Assembly: GCA_943787175.1 (NCBI GenBank)
Contig: CALSLK010000037.1
Coordinates: 1 to 64,000 of the forward strand
From: an uncultured Alphaproteobacteria bacterium
Lineage (GTDB): Bacteria > Pseudomonadota > Alphaproteobacteria > SP197
DNA: 64,000 nt
Direction of reading: 5' to 3'
This document shows, piece after piece, positions 46,085 through 54,955 of the stretch (its first letter is position 1; each line of letters opens with the position of its first letter). The notes beneath the pieces were generated by a model. It worked only from the letters and a program-made list of their open reading frames with translations. It had not been told where the DNA came from and ran no database searches. The translations under genes were made by a program, and so were the position numbers.

Positions 46085-47430
46085 TAGGCTGCCTCTGCCA
46101 TCGATGGCTGCAGACTGGTCGATGGCGAAAGCTTTTTGTCGACATCGCTCCACCAGGGAGCGGGAGCACCCAGTGCATCGGCAACCTGCAGGCCCGAGCG
46201 TAGTCCGTCTTCATGAAAGCCATAGCCGGTATAGCTGCCGGCAAACCAGATGCCGTCGCGGCCCTGTATTTCTGGCAGGGATTGCTGTGCAGCCAGGGCC
46301 GAAAGGTCAAACTGGGGATGGTCATAGCTGATACGGGTCATCACTGTGGCCGGATCGGGTTCGGTCGAGGGATTGAGCGTCACAAACACCTGATCGCTTG
46401 TGGTGATGTTCTGCAGCCGGTTCATCCAGTAGGTCAGTGCGATGGGGTGATCACCGGTTCCGTCTCCGCAGGAGCTGTAATTCCAGCTTGACCACAAACG
46501 CCGTCGGTTCGGCATCAGCGCAGCATCGGTGTGCAGCACCGCTTCATTGGGCTGATAGCTGAAGGCTTCCAGAAATGCCCTGCGTTCGCCGTCGCTGTCA
46601 CTTTCCAACAGGGCATGCGCGTGATCTGCGTGGCAGGCCAGAAGCACGGCGTCAAAATTTCTCCGGTTACCGTTGACCTCGATAATGCAGGGTCCGGTCG
46701 GCGTGGCCGTAACCTGTGCGATTTCAGCGTTGAACACGATTTCGGCCTGCATATCGTCGATCAGGCGGCTGACATAGGCTTGGCTTCCGCCCTTAACGGT
46801 TCGCCATGGGATGCGGTTGACCAGCCGCAGCAGCCCGTGATTGTGAAAGAAGCGCACGAAAGGCCGCACCGGATAGTCCAGAATTCCCGTTGCCGAAGAT
46901 GACCAGATCGCAGCTGCCATAGGCACCAGAAAGCGCGTGACGAACGGTGCGCCATAGGCGTTCCGGTCAAGCCAGCTTCCCAGTCGTTCATCACGGGTTG
47001 CGGGATCGCTCAGCGCTTGTTCCGCCTGACGGAAAAAACGCACGGTATCGGCCAGCAGGCCCCAGTGTTCGCGACTTGTGAACTGATCCGTGCTGCCGAA
47101 CAGGCCAGTCAGATGTCCGGCCATTTCCCAGGCGCCGCCCTGCAGCGATACGGCAAATGACATGTCGCTTGCGTCGGTAGCGACATCCAGCGTCTCAAAC
47201 AGACGCACCAGATGGGGATAGTTGACGGTGTTGTAGACAATGAAACCAGTATCGACGGGAACATCACAGCCATCCAGCCGCGCGATCTGCGTGTTCGCGT
47301 GGCCTCCTGGCCGGCTGTCACGCTCGAACAACGTGACGTCGTGACGCCTGGACAGAGCCCAGGAGGCACCCAAGCCTGAAATACCGGAACCGATGACAGC
47401 AATCTTGAGAGGAGTTTTGTGCGCGATCAT
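46084..47430 (-). CDS. Amine-oxidase-like FAD flavoprotein of the cfa/DUF1365 cluster
   Basis: 448 residues. FAD motif KIAVIGSGISGLGASWALSR, then LFERDSRPGGHANT, and the closing GIWFAGSYTGYGFHEDGLRS. This subfamily acts with CfaS-like enzymes rather than on free amines; desaturation of methylated acyl chains is the likely kind of chemistry. First gene of a five-gene minus-strand operon. A TGATCC hexamer lies upstream (47459-47464), but a good -10 was not found. The start is MIAHKTPL (47430) or the ATG at 47451. Confidence 0.8.
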   Translation of the reverse strand: MIAHKTPLKIAVIGSGISGLGASWALSRRHDVTLFERDSRPGGHANTQIARLDGCDVPVDTGFIVYNTVNYPHLVRLFETLDVATDASDMSFAVSLQGGAWEMAGHLTGLFGSTDQFTSREHWGLLADTVRFFRQAEQALSDPATRDERLGSWLDRNAYGAPFVTRFLVPMAAAIWSSSATGILDYPVRPFVRFFHNHGLLRLVNRIPWRTVKGGSQAYVSRLIDDMQAEIVFNAEIAQVTATPTGPCIIEVNGNRRNFDAVLLACHADHAHALLESDSDGERRAFLEAFSYQPNEAVLHTDAALMPNRRRLWSSWNYSSCGDGTGDHPIALTYWMNRLQNITTSDQVFVTLNPSTEPDPATVMTRISYDHPQFDLSALAAQQSLPEIQGRDGIWFAGSYTGYGFHEDGLRSGLQVADALGAPAPWWSDVDKKLSPSTSLQPSMAEAA

Positions 47431-47457
47431 GCCACTTGTTCGAAAACCCATGGGGAT

Positions 47458-47478
47458 CGGATCACTCTGTGTGATCCG
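47458..47478. promoter_or_regulatory. Palindrome joining two divergent TGATCC elements
   Basis: CGGATCACTCTGTGTGATCCG is a near-perfect inverted repeat in the 92-bp gap between the flavoprotein operon and rpoE. Each arm is a TGATCC-type -35 hexamer facing outwards, one for each direction. Confidence 0.55.
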
Positions 47479-47501
47479 AATGTGGGCTTTGTACGTAGGT
47501 A
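47472..47501 (+). promoter_or_regulatory. Predicted RpoE-type promoter for rpoE-chrR
   Basis: TGATCC, 18 bases, then TAGGTA, ending 21 bp before the sigma-factor start codon. Same -35 and spacing as the cfa promoter at 41525. It indicates autoregulation. Confidence 0.5.
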
Positions 47502-47522
47502 GTTGGACCAAACGAGGCAATC

Positions 47523-48170
47523 ATGTTCGTGGACAGTGAACAAACGGCACTTGCTGACGATGTGCCGTACGGGTTAGACGGCGCCATGACGACAACGCGA
47601 TCCGGATCGGAAACCCCCAGCAAACAAGATCTCGAGCGAGATCTTGTTGCGGTCGGTACGTCACAGGATCGCGAAGCATTCCGCAGGCTTTTTAATCACT
47701 TCGCCCCGCGTCTGCGGTCGTTCCTGATCCGCCGCCGCACGCCCGATGGTTCTCTGGATGACCTGGTCCAGGATGTGATGGCGATCATCTGGCGCCGCGC
47801 AGAGACCTATGATCCGGCCAAGGCAACGGCATCAACCTGGATCTTTACCGTCGCGCGTAACCGACGCATCGATCTGGCGCGCAGAAGCCGGCCGGAAGTC
47901 GATATCGATGATCCTGCAACCGTGCCCGAGCAGGAAGACAAGGCCCCGTTGCCCGATGAGCAGACCAGCCATACCCAGATGGCGGCCCACATCAAAAGCG
48001 CGCTTGCTCTTTTGCCACCGGATCAATCCGAAATCGTCATGCTCGCGTATCACAGGGATATGTCGCATTCGGAAATTGCAGAAGAAATCTCCGTCCCTCT
48101 GGGAACGGTCAAATCCCGCCTCAGACTTGCTCTGGGGAAACTGCGTCAATCCATGGAAGGATTGGAATAA
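47523..48170 (+). CDS. rpoE: ECF sigma factor, RpoE/ChrR group
   Basis: 215 residues. Region 2 (FRRLFNHFAPRLRSFLIRRR; LDDLVQDVMAIIWRRAETYD; STWIFTVARNRRIDLARR) and region 4 (ALALLPPDQSEIVMLAYHRD; HSEIAEEISVPLGTVKSRLR) are complete. It belongs to the ECF group paired with ChrR anti-sigma factors, which reports singlet oxygen and organic peroxide stress. Its stop overlaps the chrR start (TAATG). The predicted TGATCC promoter just upstream suggests it reads its own gene. Confidence 0.9.
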   Translation: MFVDSEQTALADDVPYGLDGAMTTTRSGSETPSKQDLERDLVAVGTSQDREAFRRLFNHFAPRLRSFLIRRRTPDGSLDDLVQDVMAIIWRRAETYDPAKATASTWIFTVARNRRIDLARRSRPEVDIDDPATVPEQEDKAPLPDEQTSHTQMAAHIKSALALLPPDQSEIVMLAYHRDMSHSEIAEEISVPLGTVKSRLRLALGKLRQSMEGLE

Positions 48171-48826
48171 TGATATCCCATCATCTCGATCAGACCATGC
48201 TGCTCGACTATGCCAGTGGCGGCATGAGCCATTCGCTCTCGCTCATCACTGCGACCCATCTTGCTTTGTGCCCGGCCTGTCGTCGGGACGTCGAGGCTCT
48301 CGAGGCCGTCGGCGGTGCCATGCTTGATGAGACAGTTGGCGGAGAGGTCCGGGGAAATGCTTTTGAAGACCTGATGGCACGCATTGAGGCCGGCGCCGGT
48401 CAGGTAAGCGTGCCCCAAACCGCACAGCCGACCGGCGTTGAAATCGATCATCTGCCGCGCCCACTCCGCGATCACATTCCTCTGCACAATGGCAAGCTGC
48501 GCTGGGGCAGACAGGGGCCAATCGAAACGATCTTTCTGCCCTGCGACGATCCCGGTCACCGTGTCAGGTTGCTGCGTATTGCGCCGGGAAAGGGCGCGCC
48601 TCAGCACAGCCATCGCGGACTGGAACTGACCCTGGTGCTCCAGGGCAGCTTTCATGATGAGACGGGGCAGTTTGGCCCCGGAGATATCGAGGTTGCCGAC
48701 CCCGACCTTGATCATCGCCCGATTGCGGATGAAGGTGTTCCCTGTCTTTGTTTGGCAGTTACGACAGCGCCCTTGCGCTTGACGGGCCCTCTGGGGCGCC
48801 TGATTGATCCCTTCCTGACGATCTAG
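48170..48826 (+). CDS. chrR: ChrR-type zinc anti-sigma factor with cupin domain
   Basis: 218 residues. The N-terminal anti-sigma domain has the zinc motif with H5, H30, C34 and C37 (HLALCPACR), matching the ChrR ligands with an offset of one. The C-terminal cupin includes APQHSHRGLELTLVLQGSF and DPDLDHRP, with metal-type histidines and glutamate. It holds the sigma factor inactive until oxidative stress. Overlaps rpoE; gpx follows after 11 bases. Confidence 0.9.
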   Translation: MISHHLDQTMLLDYASGGMSHSLSLITATHLALCPACRRDVEALEAVGGAMLDETVGGEVRGNAFEDLMARIEAGAGQVSVPQTAQPTGVEIDHLPRPLRDHIPLHNGKLRWGRQGPIETIFLPCDDPGHRVRLLRIAPGKGAPQHSHRGLELTLVLQGSFHDETGQFGPGDIEVADPDLDHRPIADEGVPCLCLAVTTAPLRLTGPLGRLIDPFLTI

Positions 48827-48837
48827 GAGAGCGTGCG

Positions 48838-49392
48838 ATGCGTGTTGGTGCCGTTGTTGCAGCGGTTGTAACCCTTCTGATGGGGACCAATGACAGCAAG
48901 GCCGAGGCCATCGACTGGACGAAACTCGACCTTGCAAGCCTGGATGGAGAACCAATCGATCCGGCTTTGCTCGCCGGCCATCCTGTTCTTGTGGTCAACA
49001 CCGCTTCTCTGTGTGGCTTCACGCCTCAATACGAGGGCTTGCAGAAGCTTTGGGATACCTACCGCGATCGTGGCCTTGTTGTACTTGGCGTGCCGTCTGA
49101 TGATTTCGGCAGCCAGGAGTATGACGCAAGTGGTGAGATCAAGGCCTTCTGCGAAGTGAACTACGGCATCAACTTTCCCATGCTGGAGCGCCAGCATGTG
49201 AAGGGATCGCAAGCCCATCCCCTGTTTGCCTGGATTTCCAAGCAGGCTGGTTCAGCCGGCGTGCCCCGCTGGAACTTCTACAAGTATCTGATCGCGGCCG
49301 ATGGCACGTTTGTCGACTGGTATGCCAGTACGACCAAGCCGACATCGGACACAGTTGTTACTGCCATCGAATCTCAGCTCGCAGCGCAATAA
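48838..49392 (+). CDS. Exported glutathione peroxidase
   Basis: 184 residues. Signal peptide MRVGAVVAAVVTLLMG then TNDSKAEA. Peroxidatic cysteine at residue 59 in VVNTASLCGFTPQYEGLQKL; the conserved VLGVPSDDFGSQE and WNFYKYLI segments supply the Gln/Trp/Asn of the tetrad. It would reduce lipid or organic peroxides in the periplasm, using thioredoxin-like or glutathione donors. Third gene of the rpoE-chrR operon (AGGAGAG site), which ties it to the same stress. Confidence 0.9.
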   Translation: MRVGAVVAAVVTLLMGTNDSKAEAIDWTKLDLASLDGEPIDPALLAGHPVLVVNTASLCGFTPQYEGLQKLWDTYRDRGLVVLGVPSDDFGSQEYDASGEIKAFCEVNYGINFPMLERQHVKGSQAHPLFAWISKQAGSAGVPRWNFYKYLIAADGTFVDWYASTTKPTSDTVVTAIESQLAAQ

Positions 49393-49400
49393 GAAAGGCT

Positions 49401-50270
49401 TCAGAGTTTTTCACTCAGAAAGCGTATCAGGTCATCGGCGACAGGTGCTGTTTCAGGCAGTGGATCTGCCAGGGATGCAACAATGCCGATATGGCCGACA
49501 CCGGGATAGGTGATCAGTTCGACGTCTCCCCCCCTCTGCCGTATCGCAGCCTCAAGCCGCTCTGAGTTGGCGGGCAGAACGGTTGTATCGTCCAGCCCCG
49601 TCGCCAGCAGAATGGGTGGAGCATCCCCGCGGGCAAAGGTGATGGGTTGGGTTGCGTCCGGGTCGGGGTGACGACCAAATGTGTTGCGCAGAAGCGTGGA
49701 GTCGAAGGGGCGGAAATCATAGGGGCCCGCCAGGCCTGCAACTGCCCCGATGCGATCGGCAGACCAGCCTTCGGCTTCGAGATAGCGCACATCAAGCGCC
49801 AGCATCATTGCATTGTAGGCGCCGGCAGAATGGCCTGCCATGCCGACCCGGTCGGGATCACCGCCATATTCGGCAATGTTTCGGCCGACCCAGGCTACAG
49901 CCTGCGCGCTGTCTTCCAGAAAATCCGGAAAGGCAACTTCGGGAAGCACACGGTAATCTGGAATGACAACGATGAACCCTGCTGCTGCCAGGCGTTGGCC
50001 CACAAACAGATAGTCGCCCCGTTCGCCCGAGTTCCAACCACCACCATAGAAAAACACCACGACCGGAGATGAACCGGTGGCACTGTGTGGGCGGTAAACG
50101 TCCAGCCGCTGTCGTTCATGGGTGCCATAGGCAAGGTCTTCGACAACGTCATAACCATCACGCGTCACAAACGCATTGACGACGTCAGCCTTGGAACATG
50201 CGCCCGCAAGTGCTGCCAGGGGCAGCACGGCCAGACGACCAAGAAGTGTGCGACGGGACTGCGAGATCAT
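49401..50270 (-). CDS. Alpha/beta hydrolase, probable lipoprotein esterase
   Basis: 289 residues. N-terminus SQSRRTLLGRLAVLPLAALA then GACSKAD shows a twin-arginine pair and lipobox. The catalytic core has the oxyanion motif VVFFYGGGWNSGERG, nucleophile elbow GMAGHSAGAYNAMM, an aspartate in LLATGLDDTTVLP and a histidine in YPGVGHIGI. A carboxylesterase/lipase of the hormone-sensitive-lipase type. Starts 33 bases after the GMC oxidoreductase stop, so they share a transcript. Confidence 0.85.
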   Translation of the reverse strand: MISQSRRTLLGRLAVLPLAALAGACSKADVVNAFVTRDGYDVVEDLAYGTHERQRLDVYRPHSATGSSPVVVFFYGGGWNSGERGDYLFVGQRLAAAGFIVVIPDYRVLPEVAFPDFLEDSAQAVAWVGRNIAEYGGDPDRVGMAGHSAGAYNAMMLALDVRYLEAEGWSADRIGAVAGLAGPYDFRPFDSTLLRNTFGRHPDPDATQPITFARGDAPPILLATGLDDTTVLPANSERLEAAIRQRGGDVELITYPGVGHIGIVASLADPLPETAPVADDLIRFLSEKL

Positions 50271-50302
50271 ACTGCCCCTTACGCAAGGCGGGTTCCGGCG
50301 GA

Positions 50303-51991
50303 TCACCCGGAGCTTGTTGCGCTACTCCTGGCAGCAGCCATGGGGCGCTGGTGAGTTTCCCAGTTTTGGGCGACAAAAACGTCAACCTGCGCGCGTTGTG
50401 CGCTGCGGCCTCTGATCATGTCGGAGACTTTCTCGCCGATCATGATCGCAGGGGCGTTGGTATTGCCGCTGGTGATCTGGGGTATGACCGAGGTATCGGC
50501 GATACGCAGACCGTCGATGCCGTGAACACGGCATTCCGGATCGACCACTGCCATCGGGTCACTGCCCATCTTGCAGGTTCCGCAGGCATGGAAGTTGGTC
50601 GTTGCAGTCTCGCGGATAAAGGCGTCGATGCCTTCCTGATCGTTGACATGATCACCGGGCAGCATCTCACCGGCGCGGTAGGCATCGAAGGCCGGCTGCG
50701 CGAAGACTTCGCGGGTCAGGGCTATGGAAGCCCGCATGTCCTGCCAGTCCTCCTCGCAGTCGAGATAATTGAAAAAGATGCTCGGCATGTCGTACGGGTC
50801 GAGTGATCGCAACCCGATCTTGCCGCGGCTTTTGGGACGCAGGGGACCCAGATGTGCCGAATAGGCATGAGGGACCGGCGCGACGGTCATGTCCTCAAGA
50901 AACGCTGCCGGGACAAAATCGACCTGGACATCGGGCCACTTGATGCCGGGCCGGCTGCGCATGAAACCCACGGCCTCTCCCTGGGTACGTGCTGCGACAC
51001 CGGATTTGAACAGCAGCCACTGCAGACCCGTCAGCCAGAAGCGCGGTTTGCGCATGTGATGCTGCATGCTCACAGGTTCCTTGCATTCCCAGTGCATGTA
51101 GACGCACAGATGGTCCATCAGGTTTGCGCCGACCCCTGGCAGGTCATGGACGGATGCGATGCCGTGCTCAGACAAATGGGCGCCGGGACCGATGCCCGAC
51201 AGCATCAGAAGCTGGGGCGTGTTGATGGCGCCACCGCACAGGATGACCTCGCGCTCTGCGCGTGCTTCCAGATGTTTTCCGCCACGTTCGTAGCAAACGC
51301 CGGTTGCGCGGTGATCCTCGATCAGGATTCGGGTCGCGTGGGATCGCGTACGGACTTCCAGGTTGGGTCGTTTCTCCACGGGGTGAAGGAAAGACCGTGC
51401 CGTGTTGGAGCGCAGGCCTTTCCAGACCGTGCTGTCTGATGGCCCGAATCCTTCCTGCTGGCGTCCGTTGAGGTCAGGGTTGCGTGGATACCCGGCTTCA
51501 ACACCCGCTTCGATGAAGGCATCAAAGAGGGGAGAATCCTTGCCACCGGACTGAACGCCCAACGGCCCGGAATCTCCGCGATAAGGGTCCGCGCCACGGT
51601 CATAGGTCTCGGAACGTCGGAAATACGGCAGGACATCGGCATAGGACCAGCCAGTCGCCCCCATCTCGGCCCAGGTATCGTAGTCCAGCGCATTGCCGCG
51701 CATGTACATCATGGCGTTGATCGAGGACGAACCGCCCAGAACCTTGCCGCGTTGCTGCCACATGCGCCGATTGTTGAGCTGAGGCTCGGGCTCGCTGACA
51801 TAAGGCCACTGGATCGAGGGTTCGTTGACCACCTTGATGAACCCGGCTGGGATCTTGATGAACAGGTTGTCATCCCTGCCACCGGCTTCCAGCAACAGCA
51901 CGCGGGTCGCGGGATCTTCACTCAGTCGGTTTGCCAGCACGCAGCCGGCCGATCCTGCCCCAACGAGGATGTAGTCGAAGGTTTCCGCCAT
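50303..51991 (-). CDS. GMC-family FAD oxidoreductase (choline/alcohol dehydrogenase type)
   Basis: 562 residues. FAD-binding DYILVGAGSAGCVLANRLSE, GMC signature 1 (RGKVLGGSSSINAMMYMRGN), signature 2 (GAINTPQLLMLSGIGPG), and the catalytic histidine segment TTNFHACGTCKMG with ITSGNTNAPAIMIGEK near the end. It may oxidise choline or a primary alcohol; the BetA-type text is general. A C-terminal extension (AQRAQVDVFVAQNW onward) exceeds the usual length by about 25 residues. Cotranscribed with the esterase. Confidence 0.88.
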   Translation of the reverse strand: MAETFDYILVGAGSAGCVLANRLSEDPATRVLLLEAGGRDDNLFIKIPAGFIKVVNEPSIQWPYVSEPEPQLNNRRMWQQRGKVLGGSSSINAMMYMRGNALDYDTWAEMGATGWSYADVLPYFRRSETYDRGADPYRGDSGPLGVQSGGKDSPLFDAFIEAGVEAGYPRNPDLNGRQQEGFGPSDSTVWKGLRSNTARSFLHPVEKRPNLEVRTRSHATRILIEDHRATGVCYERGGKHLEARAEREVILCGGAINTPQLLMLSGIGPGAHLSEHGIASVHDLPGVGANLMDHLCVYMHWECKEPVSMQHHMRKPRFWLTGLQWLLFKSGVAARTQGEAVGFMRSRPGIKWPDVQVDFVPAAFLEDMTVAPVPHAYSAHLGPLRPKSRGKIGLRSLDPYDMPSIFFNYLDCEEDWQDMRASIALTREVFAQPAFDAYRAGEMLPGDHVNDQEGIDAFIRETATTNFHACGTCKMGSDPMAVVDPECRVHGIDGLRIADTSVIPQITSGNTNAPAIMIGEKVSDMIRGRSAQRAQVDVFVAQNWETHQRPMAAARSSATSSG

Positions 51992-52030
51992 GATGTCGTT
52001 AACGTCGCCCTGGTTGTTCCCGATGGAACT

Positions 52031-53442
52031 CTAAAGCATCAGCTTGTTGTGAGCATCCAGAGCCGCGACCTTGTAGCACTCAGCCAGGGTCGGATAGTTG
52101 AAAACCGTATTCATGAAGTAGTCGATACCACCACCCAGTGCGGCAACCGCCTGGCCGATATGAACCAGTTCGGTGGCGCCACTGCCGATGACGTGGACGC
52201 CCAGAAGCCTGAAGTCTTCGGCATGGAAGATCAGTTTCAGCAATCCGGAATCATCACCCAGGATCTGCCCTCGCGCGATCTCGCGGTAATGGGCAAGGCC
52301 GGTTTCATAGGGGACTTTCTGGCGGGTCAGCTCAAGCTCGGTTTCGCCGACCATGGAGATTTCAGGGATCGCATAGATTCCAACCGGGAAATGCGTGGCC
52401 ATTGGTTCGGCAGGCAGCCCGAAGGCGTGGCGCGCGGCAAGGCGGCCCTGCTCGGATGACGTTGCTGCCAGGCTTGGAAATCCAATGACATCACCAACGG
52501 CAAAGATGTTGGGAACTTCCGTTCGGAATTCCTCATCCACCTTGATCCTGCCACGGGCATCCGCAGACAGGCCGGCGGCTTGAAGGTCCAGGGTGTCGGA
52601 AGCGCCAGCCCTTCCCGTGCAGGCAAGGACCAGATCGGCCACCAGGCGTTTGCCAGATTGCAGGAACACCAGTGCCTTTTCAGGTGGCCCTTCATGAGGC
52701 TCGATGCGCTCGACCGATTCACCCAGCCTGAAGGTCACCATGTTGCGACGCATCTGATGGATCAGTTCATCGACGATTTCGCCATCGAGAAATTCAAGCG
52801 GGCGCTCTCGGCCATCAACCACGGTCACCTCGATCCCCAATGCTGCAAACATGGACGCGTATTCGACGCCGATCACGCCACAGCCAATGACGATCATGCT
52901 GCGAGGCAGTTCCTTGAGCTTGAGAATGTCATCGCTTGTGATGACGCTGGCCAGTCCTGTCGGTATGTCCACATTGGGAGAGGGTTTGGTGCCCACGGCG
53001 ATGATCACGTTTTCGGTCGTCATCTCGCGATTGCCGCCGGGCCCATGGACCAACACGCTGTTGGGCCCGGTCAGGGTCGCCGTGCCGGCAATAATTTCGA
53101 CATTGTTGCGGCGAAGCTGGTCCTGCTGCACGCGGCCTCGGTCTTCACGATGGCGTCCACCCGCGAAAGCAGGCGCTCTGCAGTGGGGCGCTCGTCGGAC
53201 CCGATACCGCCCTCCTGGCTTGAGATATAGGCTGCCCCGTTTCGATGGCCGGTCACTGATAGGACGGCTTCACGGAAGGTCTTTGACGGGATGGTTCCCG
53301 TATGGACACAGACACCGCCGACATCGAGCCCGCGCTCCACAATCGCAACACGTTTGCGCAGTTTTGCTGCCTGCACAGCGGCCCGCTGCCCGGCTGGCCC
53401 GCTGCCAATGCATATCAGATCGAAGTCGTGACTTGCGCCCAT
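52031..53442 (-). CDS. sthA: Soluble pyridine nucleotide transhydrogenase, one frameshift
   Basis: About 470 residues. FAD site FDLICIGSGPAGQRAAVQAA, then GVCVHTGTIPSKTFREA. The second redox cysteine of lipoamide dehydrogenases is replaced, as in SthA. NAD site MIVIGCGVIGVEYASMFAAL, and the dimer segment ends VAALDAHNKLML. An extra base near 53137 splits the gene; corrected text reads AIVKTEARVQQDQLRRNNVE. Balances NADPH and NADH. Confidence 0.88.
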
Positions 53443-53563
53443 GAATTTTGCCCCATTTTGTAATCGCCTGACCGCTTACTGCGGCTCTTGCGCGCCCTAG
53501 TACACGCAAAGATGCCAGCCAAATGCGTCAATTGCGACGCTTAGAATGTGCAAACCTTCGCCC

Positions 53564-54132
53564 TTACTCCCCCGCCGGCGCTTGCTTGCTTTCTCCTATC
53601 ATGGAAACCCTGATCAGAATCAGGCGCTCGACATGGTGATAGAAGGCCCAGGTGGCGATCCACAGCAAGACGATGGTGACAAGTGCGGTGGCTATGGGTC
53701 CCCATGTATCGGGCAGCCAAGAGTCGTACCACAGCGCCAGCGTCAGGCCTCCGGTGCCGGACCCGGCGGGGTTGAGACCGACAAGAAGCGCGGCCGCGAT
53801 CAGGGCGACACGGACCGCAAGGTTCGGGCTTCCCAACAATCCAGAGTGTCTGGATGCTGCGATGGCAGCGCCCAACACAATCGCTGCGGTGAGGGGTCGA
53901 AAGAAGAAGACGGCAAGACCCAGCACCAGCAGGACTGCCGGGCTGAGCGCGACGACCAAGCTTCAACCGTGGCGTAGCCGCTCACCGCCATCAGAAGTGC
54001 AACCGCGAGAACATTGAGCACAATCAGATTGTAGAACGGAAAGGGCTCCACACCAGCCGGCAGTCCAAGGCCATTGAAGTTCCCGATGACAAAGTTCGGG
54101 AAAAACGCCCAGCAGAAGTGAGTTCCAACCAC
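53564..54132 (-). CDS. Hypothetical membrane protein, frameshifted
   Basis: About 188 residues after joining two frames near 53957: MVGTHFCWAFFPNFVIGNFN, FYNLIVLNVLAVALLMAVSG, then MVVALSPAVLLVLGLAVFFF through AFYHHVERLILIRVSMIGES. Five or six hydrophobic helices are visible. A GTG start is assumed. No family recognised; it lies upstream of sthA on the same strand with a gap of about 120 bp. Confidence 0.45.
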
Positions 54133-54214
54133 AGCGAGAACAGCGCTGCCTCGCAGTGTGTCGAGGCCCTAATGCCTCGATTCGACTATGGGTTGGTCAT
54201 CGCGTGGCGGCACC

Positions 54215-54397
54215 CTAACGGAATGTTTCAAGCTTTACGTTGATGCCGGTGCTGTTGGAAATGTCGATCTCCAGTATGACGGATTTGTCGTCTTCCCTGA
54301 GATTGTAGGGGTAGAGATCCCGGAATGTCCTGAAGTGTGAGATCAGCAAATCCGGCGCGTCTTCGGCATAAACCCAGACCTCGATCATGTTGGGCAC
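54215..54397 (-). CDS. Small hypothetical protein
   Basis: 60 residues: MPNMIEVWVYAEDAPDLLIS then HFRTFRDLYPYN and LEIDISNSTGINVKLETFR. The start codon is GTG with GGCGAG ahead. Alternating hydrophobic pattern suggests beta strands. It follows the 84-residue exported protein by 27 bases on the same strand. Confidence 0.4.
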   Translation of the reverse strand: MPNMIEVWVYAEDAPDLLISHFRTFRDLYPYNLREDDKSVILEIDISNSTGINVKLETFR

Positions 54398-54424
54398 GGA
54401 TCGGGTCTCGCCTGTTGTTCCGGG

Positions 54425-54679
54425 TTAAGCGACCCAGAAGTTGGCATGCTTGAGATGCTCCTGAGCTGTCCCGGCGGGCAGAACATGTTCGTCAACAGGG
54501 GATGCAGCAACACCGGGAATGGAGGTTTGCCATCTGACAACTAGTGTCCGGTCACTGTCGTTCGATAGGACAACGGGAGGGTCGACTAGATTTATCCCCG
54601 TAACACTCATTGCAAAGGCAGAAGGAGCCGACGGCATGCCGATCAGGCAGATAGCAAGCAGGCCGAGAAATCTGTTCAC
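54425..54679 (-). CDS. Small exported hypothetical protein
   Basis: 84 residues from a GTG start preceded by GGAG eight bases upstream. Signal peptide MNRFLGLLAICLIGMPSAPS then AFA. Mature part SVTGINLVDPPVVLSNDSDR ends in HLKHANFWVA. It forms a pair with the 60-residue frame downstream. No family recognised. Confidence 0.45.
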   Translation of the reverse strand: MNRFLGLLAICLIGMPSAPSAFAMSVTGINLVDPPVVLSNDSDRTLVVRWQTSIPGVAASPVDEHVLPAGTAQEHLKHANFWVA

Positions 54680-54955
54680 ATTCAACACTCCCAACTTGGA
54701 ACTGGAGCCATCAAGCCAGCTCATACGAAATCCCAATGCGCCCAAGCCGTATCAAGTTTCATGAAACTGGAGAGGAAGTGTGGCCCCTTGCCGGCGAACA
54801 TCACGCCATACAATCTGTCCCTTCCTGGCAATCGGAACGTATGTTTCCTATTCATCGGCGCATCACTGCGTTAGAGCGGAAATCGAACGCGAAGGCCTGC
54901 CAACAGGCTGCGCCCATTGCATCACTGAAACCTGGCAAACTTGCGAGTATCCAAC

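Noticed and set aside
47435-47464. Minus-strand ECF promoter for the flavoprotein operon
   Set aside because: The TGATCC hexamer is there, but none of the 16-19 bp spacings gives a TA-type -10 element.
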